NCBI GenBank assembly: GCA_949361645.1
Contig: OX442417.1
Location: 11,655,150 to 11,719,149, forward strand
Direction of reading: 5' to 3'
Length of the DNA stretch: 64,000 nt
Source of the DNA: Spongilla lacustris
Lineage: Eukaryota; Porifera; Demospongiae; Spongillida; Spongillidae
Shown here: piece after piece, positions 33,644-43,884 of the stretch
Layout of the letters: each line of letters starts with the position of its first letter
Numbering within the stretch: position 1 is the first letter of the stretch
Position numbers and translations under genes: made by a program
The notes under the pieces: model-generated
What the model saw: the letters and a program-made list of their open reading frames with translations, nothing else
The model's database searches: none
What the model was told of the DNA's origin: nothing

Positions 33644-34175
33644 AAACTGAAATACAACCTTGGACATACGAGGTAAATGTACTTTACAAACTAACCGCTC
33701 TTCTCGTCATGGCACGATCGCATGACCTTTAGCTGATTTTCCTTCTTTTTTCAACCTATCCTTTCGAAACAGTAGACTAAGCCTAACAGTTCTTCTGATC
33801 ATTCTTTCATCCTGGCTTTGTTGCTTCTTCACGATACGCGCCTTCGCGTAAGTACATGTACTTAGAAAATTTTCATTGTACAAAAGCCCCTCCGTTGTGA
33901 TATCTGGCCTTATCCTCACTAACGCTCACCCCTTGGCTTCTTCGACACGACGACACGTGTTTGAACGGAAGTGATCGGTAGTATATGGAGTCACTTGTCG
34001 CTAATTATTTAGTCTGGAGGGCTAAGCCTTTGGAGAAGTTCGGATCAAAGAGACAACTGTTTATGTATGTGTCAATGGTGGGGGGGACAGTCTATCCTAA
34101 AGGGGGACAATGTATCCTAGGATACATTGTCCGTAGGCGGACAATGTATCCGGGGGGACACGCTATCCTGTTACA
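31997..34175. mobile_element. Element F: CCGG-flanked TGT...ACA transposon beside the nest
   Basis: CCGG lies at 31993-31996 and 34176-34179. The left terminus TGTAATAGGATACCGTGTCC and the inverted right terminus TGTAACAGGATAGCGTGTCC both continue into ATGTATCCTAGGATACAT palindromes with GTCC/GGAC words (left arm to ~32158, right arm from ~34078). The length is 2,179 bp. Two open frames inside (32385-32654 and 32781-33023, both +) are unrecognised. Poly-C near 33462-33474 and poly-G at 33611-33642 lie in the interior. Confidence 0.87.
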
Positions 34176-34179
34176 CCGG

Positions 34180-36806
34180 CCATGCACGTGCACGCGGCGG
34201 GTACGCTTCTATATATCACGGCCGTTTCAATACATTGAAAAGTTGGACATTAGGCCTCCGCCCGTGATGAATATTAACTACCTAGTTACCTGCTAATTAT
34301 CGACCTGGCAACCACGTGCGAATGGAATTCGCTTTGCTACTAGTCTTCGGTTGTAGTGATGTACATAACTAACGAACGGATGGATAGTGTAATCTCTCCT
34401 GATGAGAACAGTGCAAGTCCTGTCTTGGCAGCACTCTCCTACGCAACACTGTAATTGCGGAAGCTACCATACCCGTGTCGAAAAGAGTACGAACACGAGG
34501 CTTGTTTGCACCAACTGCCACAGAGATGTGAAAATCCCTTATACTCGGTATAGTGGACAGATGGGTGTATAAATGTATAGCGTGTTCTAAGATGGACGCT
34601 TTTTCTGATGGCTATACTAAACCCCTTGAATATGGCATTTTCTAAGATGGCGGTTACTAAACGGCCGAGTGTAAAGGTCGCTTTGATGGTGGTTTTCCGG
34701 CTTCCAGTGTAGGACAAACGCGTGTTGTTGCATTATGCCTTTCAGCCTTTGAACTTTGTCCTTGCATTTCATATACATCATGCACCAAATATGTACTGGG
34801 TGGTGGACACTGTAATTTCAAATTGTCAACATGGACACTGCTTGGCCGACATGGATCTATTTATATAGAAATACACTGTGCACCATAGCATGCACTGCAT
34901 TCTTGACTACAGACCCATGACCTCACCAACTGCTTTACTATACGTGGTCACATATGGAAAGTCACTTTGAGCTTGCTTGACCATTGTACAGTAGTACTCT
35001 CAATTACTCTTGTATTACTGTATAATTGAGATTGGCATGTCCAAGTGAAATTTGCAAAGCATGTGGCCATCTGGCTGTGCAGCAGCATACCATCTACAAA
35101 GACCACACCTTAAAGATGCATGATCTAGACATATGACAGACTCAAAATTCATCATTGAGGTATACTGTACATTTTAGCAAATACACTCTCAGCAAGCTAA
35201 TAAAATTTCAGGCAGGCTGCCTGGAATCATGGTTCTGAAGACCTATGCTGAAGCCATTGCACCATGAAAATTTTATGACCAACCAGCTATTAATTGAAGG
35301 GGGGAGCCATTATATATATACAGCCATGGCTACTGCAAAGGAGGTACCGTACAAGTGTACATGTACACTGGGTGCAAATACAGGTTTTAATTGCACCCTA
35401 CATTATCAGTGTTTATGGTTCCAAAGCGAAATAGAAGATTTTTTTATAAGCACAAGGTACAGACAGTTCCAGGATCGTCAAATCCTATATATTGCCATGC
35501 ACGTAGTACTCGCGCGGATGATTTATTGATGTCAACAGTTTTGCGAAGGTAACAACTTCTCACAGAAAAAGCGTCCAGAGAGAGACTATTCACATACTGC
35601 GAGAACTACGCTTGGACGCTAGCGTGGTAAGAATTGGGGCTCTAGACTGTGGCAGTTGTGGCGTACTAGACGAGTGAATCGAACATAGTTTGTAATATCC
35701 AAATAATGCGCAATCAATATATACGTCGATCCATAGGAGCATAAAATGCGCTGGATTTTTTTATAAGGAGGAGATACCCTGGGAAACCTTGTGTTATAGT
35801 TTTTAGATTTTTGTCACCGTCTGGATGGGAATAAAAAATCGCCAAACAAATGGCAACTTTTATGCATGTTTTGTGCCGATATACCGTAATGTTTACGATC
35901 ATTCTCTAATTACAAACCTAATGTCCATTACGGAACGGCCGTGATATTATCTCAGGCTTCGGTCACAAATTCACAAATATTTTGCATCACGAATTTAATT
36001 GCTGAGCAGTAGGAAACACAGAGTTGTATGTTTTCTCGTCGCTATCCATGCAGGCTATAGGTCGGATCAAGGAATTTGGAAAAGGGGGGGCACAGTTAGA
36101 GGCGCCGCCCCGGGGAGGGTGCGTGAGGGGGGCACCCCTCCCGCCCAGCTAGGGGGTATGGGGGAGCGCTGTAAGTCCCCCATCGGGGCCTGGGGCGGAG
36201 GCCCAGAAGCTAACGCGTTTTGCGTTGTAAAAGCTCCGAAAACTACGCAAAAAAGCAGGCCTGTTAAATAGTAGCTATATTGTTTATACATGGGCAATGC
36301 ATGTATTTTTCCACAAGAAATACATATTAGTTACGAGTTTATAGCGTTCGTACTTTTAAAATGTAACTACTAAAATTTGTGGGCCAAAAATATAGCTCAG
36401 CTTTTATAATTATATGCGATGCGATGCGGCAATCTTTTTTTTTTAAATCTTTTTAGTATACATGTATAATGATCTCCGCTTCTTTTCAATGCGCACACCT
36501 ATACATGTATAAGTAATATAACCGAGGCACTATTTTGTGCCGTTATAAATCGCACGAGGTACGCAAAATGCACCATGAATATTTAATGAGTCGTCCTGTA
36601 AGGGGGGGCACGTGCCCCCCCACACACCCTAGATTCGCCCCTGACAGTACATGTATCAGCGCTGTGGCTAACCGCGGCACTGTTTCGTGCGGTTATAATC
36701 GCACGCGGTACGCAAGATATATCATGAATATTAATGAGTCGTCCGGAAAGTGGGGGGGAGGGGGGGGGGGCACGTGCCCCTGGTGCCCCCCCCCCCCCTC
36801 CCCCCC
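34180..36806. other. Repeat-rich stretch without recognised genes
   Basis: No coding exon is supported. A AAGATGGCGG word lies at 34644-34653. A GC-rich repeat remnant occupies about 36075-36260 (CACCCCTCCCGCCCAGCTAG; related to words near 42380 and 53150). Two diverged tandem copies of a ~170-bp unit lie at about 36530-36610 and 36665-36745 (ATCGCAC, GGTACGCAA, AATGAGTCGTCC), each followed by a GGGGGGGCACGTGCCCC block. Confidence 0.5.
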
Positions 36807-37095
36807 CAGTGTTGCCGCGATATATCGCGATTAAATGTGTATATCGCGAAGGCGACATATCGCGAATAATCTTTAGTCATGTCGCGAAACGTATACGGAC
36901 GTAAACAAAGATATACAGAAATATAGAAACGAGCAGAGAATAAGCATACATGCATACATGTAGGTATATCAATGAGAATAATTTACTGTTACAGCTAAAT
37001 CAGTTCAGTTTGAATTTTGCGTTAGAAATATACAAATATACATTTGCCAATGCAGCCTTACGTGCATGATGCCACGCCCGCACGGGCGCAACCTT
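36807..37095. mobile_element. hAT-like repeat copy 1 (CAGTGTTGCC, TATCGCGATA words)
   Basis: It begins CAGTGTTGCCGCGATATATC and contains several TATCGCGA half-palindromes. It then shares ~280 bp with the copy at 37433, including GAAACGAGCAGAGAATAAGC and CATTTGCCAATGCAGCC. CAGTGTTGCC-type ends are common for hAT elements, but no 8-bp duplication was established, so the class is tentative. Confidence 0.55.
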
Positions 37096-37184
37096 TTCTT
37101 AAATACCTATGCAAAAATGCATCTATGCAAAAATGCCTCTAGATCCGCCCCTGCGTACAGGTGATGTCACATATTATGTTATGC

Positions 37185-38337
37185 ATAAACCCCTTCCATG
37201 TGTGACGTCTACATGTAGGTCACATTTTAATGAAATTCATTTGAGGCAATTCATATTCATTGTTTTCCGCCATCTTGGCGCCCAAGTTGATCACTATAGA
37301 ACGGTATGGGCAATTTACAGTCTTTTATTATTTACGCGCGCTTTGGGTCTCGTAATACTTTTATATTTTTACTATGGAATGATGTCAGTGCCCACTGTAA
37401 AAAAAAAGCTGAATAGAACCACTCACCATCGACAGTGTTGCCGCGATATATCGCGATTAAATGTTTATATCGCGAAAGGCGATATATCGCGATTAATCTT
37501 TAGTCATATCGCGAAATAAACGTGTACAGACGTAAACAAAGATATACATAAAATTTAGAAACGAGCAGAGAATAAGCATACATTTAGGTGTATCGATGAA
37601 AATAATTTACTGTTACAGTTAAACCAGTTCAGTTTGAATTTTGCCTTAGAAATATACATTTGCCAATGCAGCCTTTCATGCAAGATGCCACGCCTCCTCG
37701 GGCGCAATCGAAGGCCAAGTGACCAAAGTACGAAATTAAATGGGTAGGTTGGACCTATGCAAAAATGCACAAGTACTTGCTTGCTGGTTTAGCTATGGTA
37801 GGGACGTATGACTCATGATTCCTCCACCACAACAATGGATCATATTTTATGAAATTGATTTCTGCTGACAGGCTGCTTGGGAACATTGCGCAAGCTATCA
37901 TGTAGCTAAAAAACAATTGATTTTTTTTTGTGCCATCCAAAGCCTCCCATCGCGATCAACGCTCATGAAATCGTCTGCGGTAGCAAGTACATTTAGCGTA
38001 AGTACACGTATACCTGTACCATATCCTTCGTGGTAACCATAACTATTCACCCCAACATTTAATAACCAAGCAATAATTGATCATGAATAATTTAATATAT
38101 CGCGATATTTATATCGCGATTAAATGCTCGTATCGCGATATATCGCACGATTAAGGATGAAAGTTATTAGACTTCCTCTTTTACTGTTATTATTATTATT
38201 ATTTATATTTTAAAAACCTGTGTTACATGCAAAGCTTTGCGTTGCCCATACCGTCCTATGCAATAGCAACTTGAGCACCAAGATGGCGGACAACATTGAT
38301 TTTTTTTTTCAATGAATGTCATTAAATCACGCGTCTA
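37185..38337. mobile_element. MITE (AAGATGGCGG family) copy split by a later insertion
   Basis: The left part, about 37185-37432 (TTTTCCGCCATCTTGGCG, GGGTCTCGTAATACTTTTAT, GGAATGATGTCAGTGCCCAC), and the right part, about 38200-38337 (GCGTTGCCCATACCGTCCTA, CACCAAGATGGCGGACAACA), correspond to the two halves of the intact copies at 42730-43452. A CAGTGTTGCC element begins at 37433 between them. This gives relative ages: the MITE first, the CAGTGTTGCC element later. Confidence 0.65.
37433..38155. mobile_element. hAT-like repeat copy 2 (CAGTGTTGCC, TATCGCGATA words)
   Basis: It begins CAGTGTTGCCGCGATATATC. After the 280-bp block shared with copy 1 it continues to a right end rich in the same words, with ATATCGCGATTAAATG and ATCGCGATATATCGCA near 38095-38150 in roughly inverted arrangement. 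No ORF of a transposase was seen. The right boundary is approximate. Confidence 0.55.
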
Positions 38338-39327
38338 TACTAATCGAGAGTTACGGCAGTAACTCTCGTATAGGATTTGTGCCGTATCATGAAATCGCTA
38401 ACGAACCGAGAAACGGATAGTGTAGCTCTTTATTGCTATCGATCCACATTGGAAAGACGATCATTTTCATGTTTTGTTCAAGTCGCCAGACCTTTTACTT
38501 TAAGAAAACAAAAAAGCTCGTAGTTCTCGTTCCCAGACCGTAATTTGTCCATCGTCGTCGTCGTCGTCTTTATAGAGGGGTTGCATGGATCTCGTGATGT
38601 CATGTGACGAAGCGATTTTATACGTAGAATTTTATATTTGGGGCAAAGCGTAACGATAGTACAGCACGTCTATCAAGTAAAACTTGCTGCATTGTTGGGT
38701 GCTTGAAGCGATCGGACATGTAAAGTTCTTTCCTTTCCACCCGCCAAGGTATGTAAGGTTCTTTCCTGAATCATCTGCCAATTTCTGGCAAAGTAAAGAA
38801 CAGAAGGAGTTAGATAGTCGATCGAGCAATGGGCAACGCCTTGCAACATATCTGGCTCGGGCGACCGCTGATAAACTCTGACAATACGCTCCATTCCAAT
38901 GACGCGCCATACTCGCTTGCCCCCAATATAAAAAAATTGTAATATAAATTGTCACATGGCATTGCGACGTGACGTAGGCTATGCAACCCCTCTATGGGTG
39001 AGTATAACTCGAGATAGAAAAGGTTTTAAAGAGCGCCAGTCAGCTGGCGCCAGTTACACCAAAAACCGTAGAATTTTCTCACAATACATCTTCAGGTATA
39101 TCAGATATACATGTATAAATAAAGCATGTAACCGATATACGTAATTTGCAGCTGTTCTCGCGCGCCAAGGTATACGTAATCGCTACGTAGTATAGAGTTA
39201 GCTATATTAAAACTGTTTCCATGACAATGTTTCACGTATAAGTGTGTCGTTATACCGGGGTATTTTCATTTGTATTTTTAGTTTTGCTCACCGGCCACTT
39301 TTAGCTAGCGAAGTTGTTTTTGTCAAA
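38338..39327. other. Intergenic stretch, nothing firm
   Basis: A short CGT trinucleotide run lies near 38552-38567. GTTACGGCAGTAACTCTCG and nearby words form small inverted repeats. There is no convincing exon; the open frames on both strands near 38632-38955 overlap each other and have no family resemblance I can name. Confidence 0.4.
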
Positions 39328-39546
39328 ATGCCTTTACGGCTACGAAAGAGGTAAACTAAGCGACGAGAGGAACACCTCCTAAATCGAGGCTATGAATTAG
39401 AGTCCTCCCGAGTTCGGTACGATGCTGATGCTGAACAAAAGCGGGCGTCTGCTCGTGACATGTACAGAGCAAATCTGGGTTCGAACCGAGCGTCTAAGAG
39501 GTGGCAACAGGAAAAGAATTCTGTTGCGGTGCGAGCTTCTCAGTAA
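39328..39546 (+). pseudogene. Decayed N-terminus of a basic, KRA-repeat protein
   Basis: From ATG 39328 the frame reads MPLRLRKR, hits TAA, then stays open in the same frame for about 63 codons to TAA 39544. The later part contains YDADAEQKRASARDMYRANL, a charged Tyr/Lys-Arg-Ala repeat style that I associate with transposon-borne proteins in sponges and cnidarians (a memory-based impression). The premature stop, eight codons after the start, suggests a dead copy. No downstream domains are attached. Confidence 0.4.
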
Positions 39547-39785
39547 GATGTGACGTTATTCAGAACTGAACTCAGAGGGAAAGCTTGGCGCGCGAGTTTC
39601 GAACTAATGGAACAGCTGCAAATGTCAGTAATTGTGTTGCTAGGCAATAAACATGGGAATTGCAACGGCTGGATTTTATCGTACAATCGTATTTACTTCT
39701 ACATTGTACTACATATACACCTATATTAGGCTATATACATGTACTAGTAGTCACTTAATTATTTAACAAAATATGAATGAAACAA

Positions 39786-40057
39786 TATATAAAAAAACAT
39801 TCTCTCTGAGAAAGTTAGCGGTATATAGGATTTGAAGGCAATGGTGGTGTAAAAAGGAAGGGAACAAAGGATTCAGGGGAGATACAATAATTATTCCTAC
39901 ATTTAGCACTGTATAGAACGTCATTACAATTATGTTGCTAAATATAGGAATAATTATTGTATCTCCACTGAATCCTTTGTTTCCTTCCTTTTTACACCAC
40001 CATTGCCTTCAAATCCTATATACCGCTAACTTTCTCAGAGAGAATGTTTTTTATATC
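39786..40057. repeat. Large near-perfect foldback hairpin
   Basis: Left arm 39786-39906 and right arm 39938-40057 are reverse complements over about 120 bp with only a few mismatches, for example GGAAGGGAACAAAGGATTCA against the complement of TGAATCCTTTGTTTCCTTCC. The spacer is ~31 nt. The arms end ATATAAAAAA / TTTTTTATAT. It holds no coding sequence. It is most simply a foldback MITE, but a transcript would form a long dsRNA stem. Confidence 0.92.
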
Positions 40058-40069
40058 TTGTAGTATGTT

Positions 40070-41583
40070 TGTTCCGCACGGATGCGTAACCACCGACCGG
40101 TTACGTAACCGGCCGATGGTGCTGGGCACGAGATAATAGCATGTGTTATAGAATCGATGAAGGGTACAATCGATGAAGAACAACTTGATGAAAAGGATGA
40201 TGACATAATTGTATGATGCAGTTGTCAAAGACGAGAAGGAGTACAATAGTAATGAATCAAGTACTGAAGACATCAAACAGGAAGCATACAATAAAGAAGA
40301 TAAGAATGAGCTGCTGAAGTGTGAAATGAGTATATGCAGCAACAGATAAGGCAGCAGCTCACAGATCCACATAATCATAATCTTTTTGTACAATTTAGGG
40401 AAGTGTCACTGTATTGGCGGACATTGCAGCAGGAGCTTGCTGAAGATGCAGAGGATAGCAGTGTACCAACTGGGCTTGAAGAGCTGGTTCCTTTGAGTTT
40501 GAAGTAGAGGGCTGGAGATCAATGCCAGTAACATCCTTTCATTCCTACTAAATGTGAAGCTATTCAAATATATCTTGTTTCTGACTCACATTGGGTAACA
40601 TCTTCTAGCCTCAGTGGTAAAGTTACTGCGTATGATTGCCGTAAGTACAATGGCCATTTTTCATCTACTTTAACTCATCAGTTATGTCAAGTATACAGAA
40701 CAATGATTGAGGAAAGCCCTGATAAACAAAATGCCTACTTAGCTGTGCATATTCCACACATCCAAAGACAATGTGGTAGCAATGACTGCGGTGTATTTGC
40801 AATTGCCTTTGCATTACATGCAGCAGCACTTGGCCAATGTGTGGGAGATATTAAATTTGATCAGAGCAAGATGAGAAACCAACTCCTGCAGTGTTTCAAA
40901 ACAAGTAAACTACACCATTCCCTACTGTTGATAAGAAGACATGAAAAAGAGCAGAGAGTTATTTTGAAGTGAAAGTAGATGTCTTCTGCACCTGTATGAT
41001 ACGGGATACGTACGGAGATATGGTGCAATGTGGCACTAAATTAACTTGTCAAAGATGGTACCATTTATGATGTGCTGATCTACTCAGGTTTCCTTCTGAA
41101 GACGAGTGGTGGTGTTGCTCTTCATGTACTTGACTTTATATTGCTATTTTGTATTAATAATCATTGCACTGATTTCATTCAAAGCATTGAATTAATCATT
41201 TATCATTATTCTGTACCAACTGAACAATTATCTTGTGCAACCTGTTTATTTATTTATTTTACTTTTGGGTTTAATTCTTGTATGTATTACTACATGTAGT
41301 TATGTAATAAATCAAGAAGCTCTATGCTGAAAAAGAATTTAAAATGCATTTGTAAATAACCAAAGTACTAGCGCAACGGGCCGACCGGTTACGTAACCTG
41401 ACACACTAGTAATGCATCGGGCCAACCGGTTACGTAACCGGCTGGCATTACACACTGGTAATGCATCGGGCCAACCGGTTACGTAACCGGCTGGCATTAC
41501 ACACTGGTAATGCATCGGGCCGACCGGTTACGTAACGGGTGGCCCGTTACGTAACCGGCCAAGTTACGCATCCGTGCGGAACA
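40070..41583 (+). mobile_element. Element G: 1.5-kb DNA transposon with Ulp1-PHD gene remnant
   Basis: The ends TGTTCCGCACGGATGCGTAA and their reverse complement are exact over 20 bp. TGTT is duplicated outside (40066-40069 and 41584-41587). A paralogous segment near 43449-43460 reads AGTATGTTCATTTT with one TGTT and no insertion, confirming both the boundaries and the 4-bp duplication. Behind each end lie palindromes CCGGTTACGTAACCGG, one on the left and five on the right (41390-41560). Inside is a broken gene for a C48 protease with a PHD finger. A 4-bp duplication, TG...CA ends and a Ulp1 domain fit the Ginger1 group, although TGTT is not its usual CCGG or CCGT target. Confidence 0.85.
40532..41133 (+). 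pseudogene. Ulp1-like (C48) protease domain followed by PHD finger, broken
   Basis: The frame is open 40532-40972. It shows the Ulp1/SENP catalytic order: His in SDSHWVTSS, Asp in TAYDC, and Gln/Cys in QRQCGSNDCGVFAIAF. After a probable one-base deletion near 40966 the next frame continues with CTC, YGDMVQCG, CQRWYHL and WWCCSSC, the C4HC3 pattern of a PHD finger, with an in-frame TGA after WYHL. No ORF upstream of 40532 connects to an integrase or DDE domain; only fragments with stops are seen at 40140-40500. In transposons such Ulp1 domains form the C-terminal part of the transposase protein. This copy is dead (frameshift plus stops). Confidence 0.82.
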
Positions 41584-41965
41584 TGTTCATTTTCATGCTA
41601 AATAAACGCATAAGTTAAAAAAAAAAAGGGCTGGGGTGGGAGCTTTCGGTACTCGCCCAGACCCCGCATCCACGAGTGTATTTAAGTAATTAAAAATGCA
41701 ACCAGTATATTACACATTTACACAACACAACATGTACATGTACACACCACCCTCGAGACATGATCCTGGCACGTGATGCATGTGGAAGTGGCAGTTGAAC
41801 ACCATGCATGCACTATTTTTCAAAGGAGAATGCAGGTATGTACATTTATGCCTATAGAGGCAACCACAACCGTGCATGGAATTCTGAGAATATGAACAAT
41901 ATTAGCCACACCCTACTCCAATTACTACGCACATTTGTTACTATAGGCAGGAGGAACTTCAATCC
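41584..41965. repeat. Copy 1 of a duplicated segment (paralog at about 43449-43880)
   Basis: This stretch (ATGCTAAATAAACGCA, GAGCTTTCGG, CTCGCCCAGACCCCGCATCC, ACCATGCATGCACTATTTTT, CACTATAGGCAGGAGGAAC-like) repeats at 43449-43880 with ~90% similarity by eye. The two copies serve as empty and filled site references: element G is inserted at the left edge of copy 1, and the hAT-like element at its right edge. Confidence 0.75.
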
Positions 41966-41970
41966 GGTAC

Positions 41971-42484
41971 CAGTGGCTGATCCAGGGGGGGGGGGGGGGG
42001 GTGGCGGGGGTATACCCCCCCCCCCCCCCCCCCCCCCCCCCGCAAAACCTGTTATTAAAAATTCATGACTTCTTACGGTACGCACGACGATACTGAACGC
42101 GCAACGGCGCAACGATCCTTCCTATAGTGGTAGGTGGAGTGATTGTTATAAATGTCCCAGCCCACAGGATGTAGTTAAATATTCCGATCTATATATACAA
42201 CCTGTTGTACTTTGGAATATTTAACTATGGCGGATCGTTGAGCGGGTACCGTATATCGATCGTTATGCCGTTCAATACTACAGGAAAGTCTCGAAGCAAG
42301 TAATTTACTATTCTATACCATGTTTCTACGCAATTATGCTATGTTTTGTGACATTAAAAGTGCAAAATTTGCAAAGCGGCTGGGGCTCCGCCCCAGACCC
42401 CGATGGGAGCGCTTACAGCGCTCCCCCATACCCCCTTGCTGGTGGTAGGCGTGTCCGGCCACGCCCTTGCACTTATATCACCTT

Positions 42485-42525
<41 letters not shown>

Positions 42526-42550
42526 CTCCTAAATCCTGGATCCGCCCCTG
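41971..42550. mobile_element. CAG...CTG element with 5-bp GGTAC duplication
   Basis: It starts CAGTGGCTGATCCAGG and ends CCTGGATCCGCCCCTG, imperfect inverted repeats (13 of 16). GGTAC flanks both sides (41966-41970, 42551-42555). The paralog near 43883 has the uninterrupted site with five bases (AGTCC) in the same place, which confirms the boundaries and the 5-bp duplication. The interior contains poly-G and poly-C tracts (41984-42041, 42486-42524) and a CGCCCCAGACCCCGATGGGA block. No transposase. Termini are hAT-like, but a 5-bp duplication is not the typical 8. Confidence 0.8.
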
Positions 42551-42727
42551 GGTACTCTGGCAACCATATCTTAGTGTCTCCTTTTGAACCAATATATGGT
42601 GACACATTGTCAAGGGCATACATACCTGATACATCCACAGACAGGAAAGAAGAGGTGCTGACGACAGCAGTGCACACGTTGCTAGAGAATACACCATGCA
42701 GCAACAGACCGAAGACTTTCACTTCAG
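42551..42727 (+). pseudogene. Gypsy pol fragment (RNase H tail / linker)
   Basis: The frame reads GDTLSRAYIPD then a polar linker. The D-x-LSRA word marks the end of the RNase H region in Gypsy-type polyproteins. It is cut on the left by the CAG...CTG element and on the right by a MITE at ~42730. A sibling at 43885-44060 has the same sequence with small deletions. Confidence 0.6.
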
Positions 42728-42729
42728 GA

Positions 42730-43452
42730 AATCACATTTTTATGAAATTCATTTATGGTTAATTCATGCAATTCATATTTAACGTTTTCCGCTGTCTTGG
42801 TGCTCAAGTTACAATAGAACGGTATGGGCAACTACAGTTGTTTATTATTTACGCGCGTTTTGGGTCTCGTAATGCTTTATATTATTACCATGGAATGATG
42901 TCAGTGTAAAAAATAGAACCAGACTCGTAATCGAACTATGAACGTACATGCAGTAATAACCAAAAGCTTTGCGTTGCCCATACCCTCCTATGCAATAGTA
43001 ACTTGAGCACCAAGATGGCGGACAACATTGATTTTTTTTCAACGAATGTCATTAAATCACGCGATGAAAAGGGTCTATACGTGTAGATCCCTTTCACATG
43101 ACGTCAAAAATCACATGAAATAATAATTTGATGAAATTTATTTCGTTAATTCAATTCATATTCAATGCTGTCCGCCATCTTGGTGCTCAAGTTACTATAG
43201 AACGGTATGGGCAGTTTTTTTTAATTGTTTATGCCTGTTTTGGGTCTCGTAATACTTTGATATTATTACCATGGAATGACGTCAGTGCCCACTGAAATAA
43301 AACAACTCATAATCACTGTGAACGTACAGTAATAACCAAAAGCTTTGTTTTCCCCATATCGTCCTATAGTACCTTGTACACCAAGATGGCGGACAACAAA
43401 TAATTTTAATTTCAATGAATGTCATTGCTCACGCGATGAAAGGGTCTATAGT
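42730..43452. mobile_element. Two abutting MITEs with long inverted repeats and AAGATGGCGG words
   Basis: Copy 1 is about 42730-43079 and copy 2 about 43080-43452. Each has CCGCCATCTTGG near the left, GGGTCTCGTAAT and GGAATGA(T/C)GTCAGTG in the middle, and CCAAGATGGCGGACAACA near the right. The halves are partly reverse complements (~100-150 bp). The right ends read GATGAAA(A)GGGTCTATA. The boundary between the copies is CTATACGTGTAGATCCC. No coding capacity. Confidence 0.7.
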
Positions 43453-43884
43453 ATGTTCATTTTTATGCTAAATAAACGCAAAACAAAAGACTGACTGGGG
43501 CTGGAGCTTTCGGCGCTCGCCCAGACCCCGCATCCGCGAGGGTATTTTAGTAATTAAAAAATGCAACCAGTATATTACACACAACACAACGTGTACACAA
43601 CACAACATGTACACAGCATAACATTTGCACAACACAACATGTACATGTACACAGCACCCTCGAGCTAGACATGATCCTGGCACGGGATGCATGTGGAAGT
43701 GGCAGTGGAACACCATGCATGCACTATTTTTCAAAGGAGAATGCAGGTATTGTACATGTATGCTTAACCCTTATGGAGGCAACCACAATTAGTACTGTGG
43801 AATTGTGAAAAAACGGAATAATATTAGCCACACCTAACTCCAATTACTACCCACATTTGTCACTATAGGCAGGAGGAACGTGAA

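Noticed and set aside
39476..39490. GGGTTCGAACC as a tRNA T-arm
   Set aside because: No matching acceptor, D or anticodon arms at tRNA spacing; it lies within the KRA-repeat open frame.
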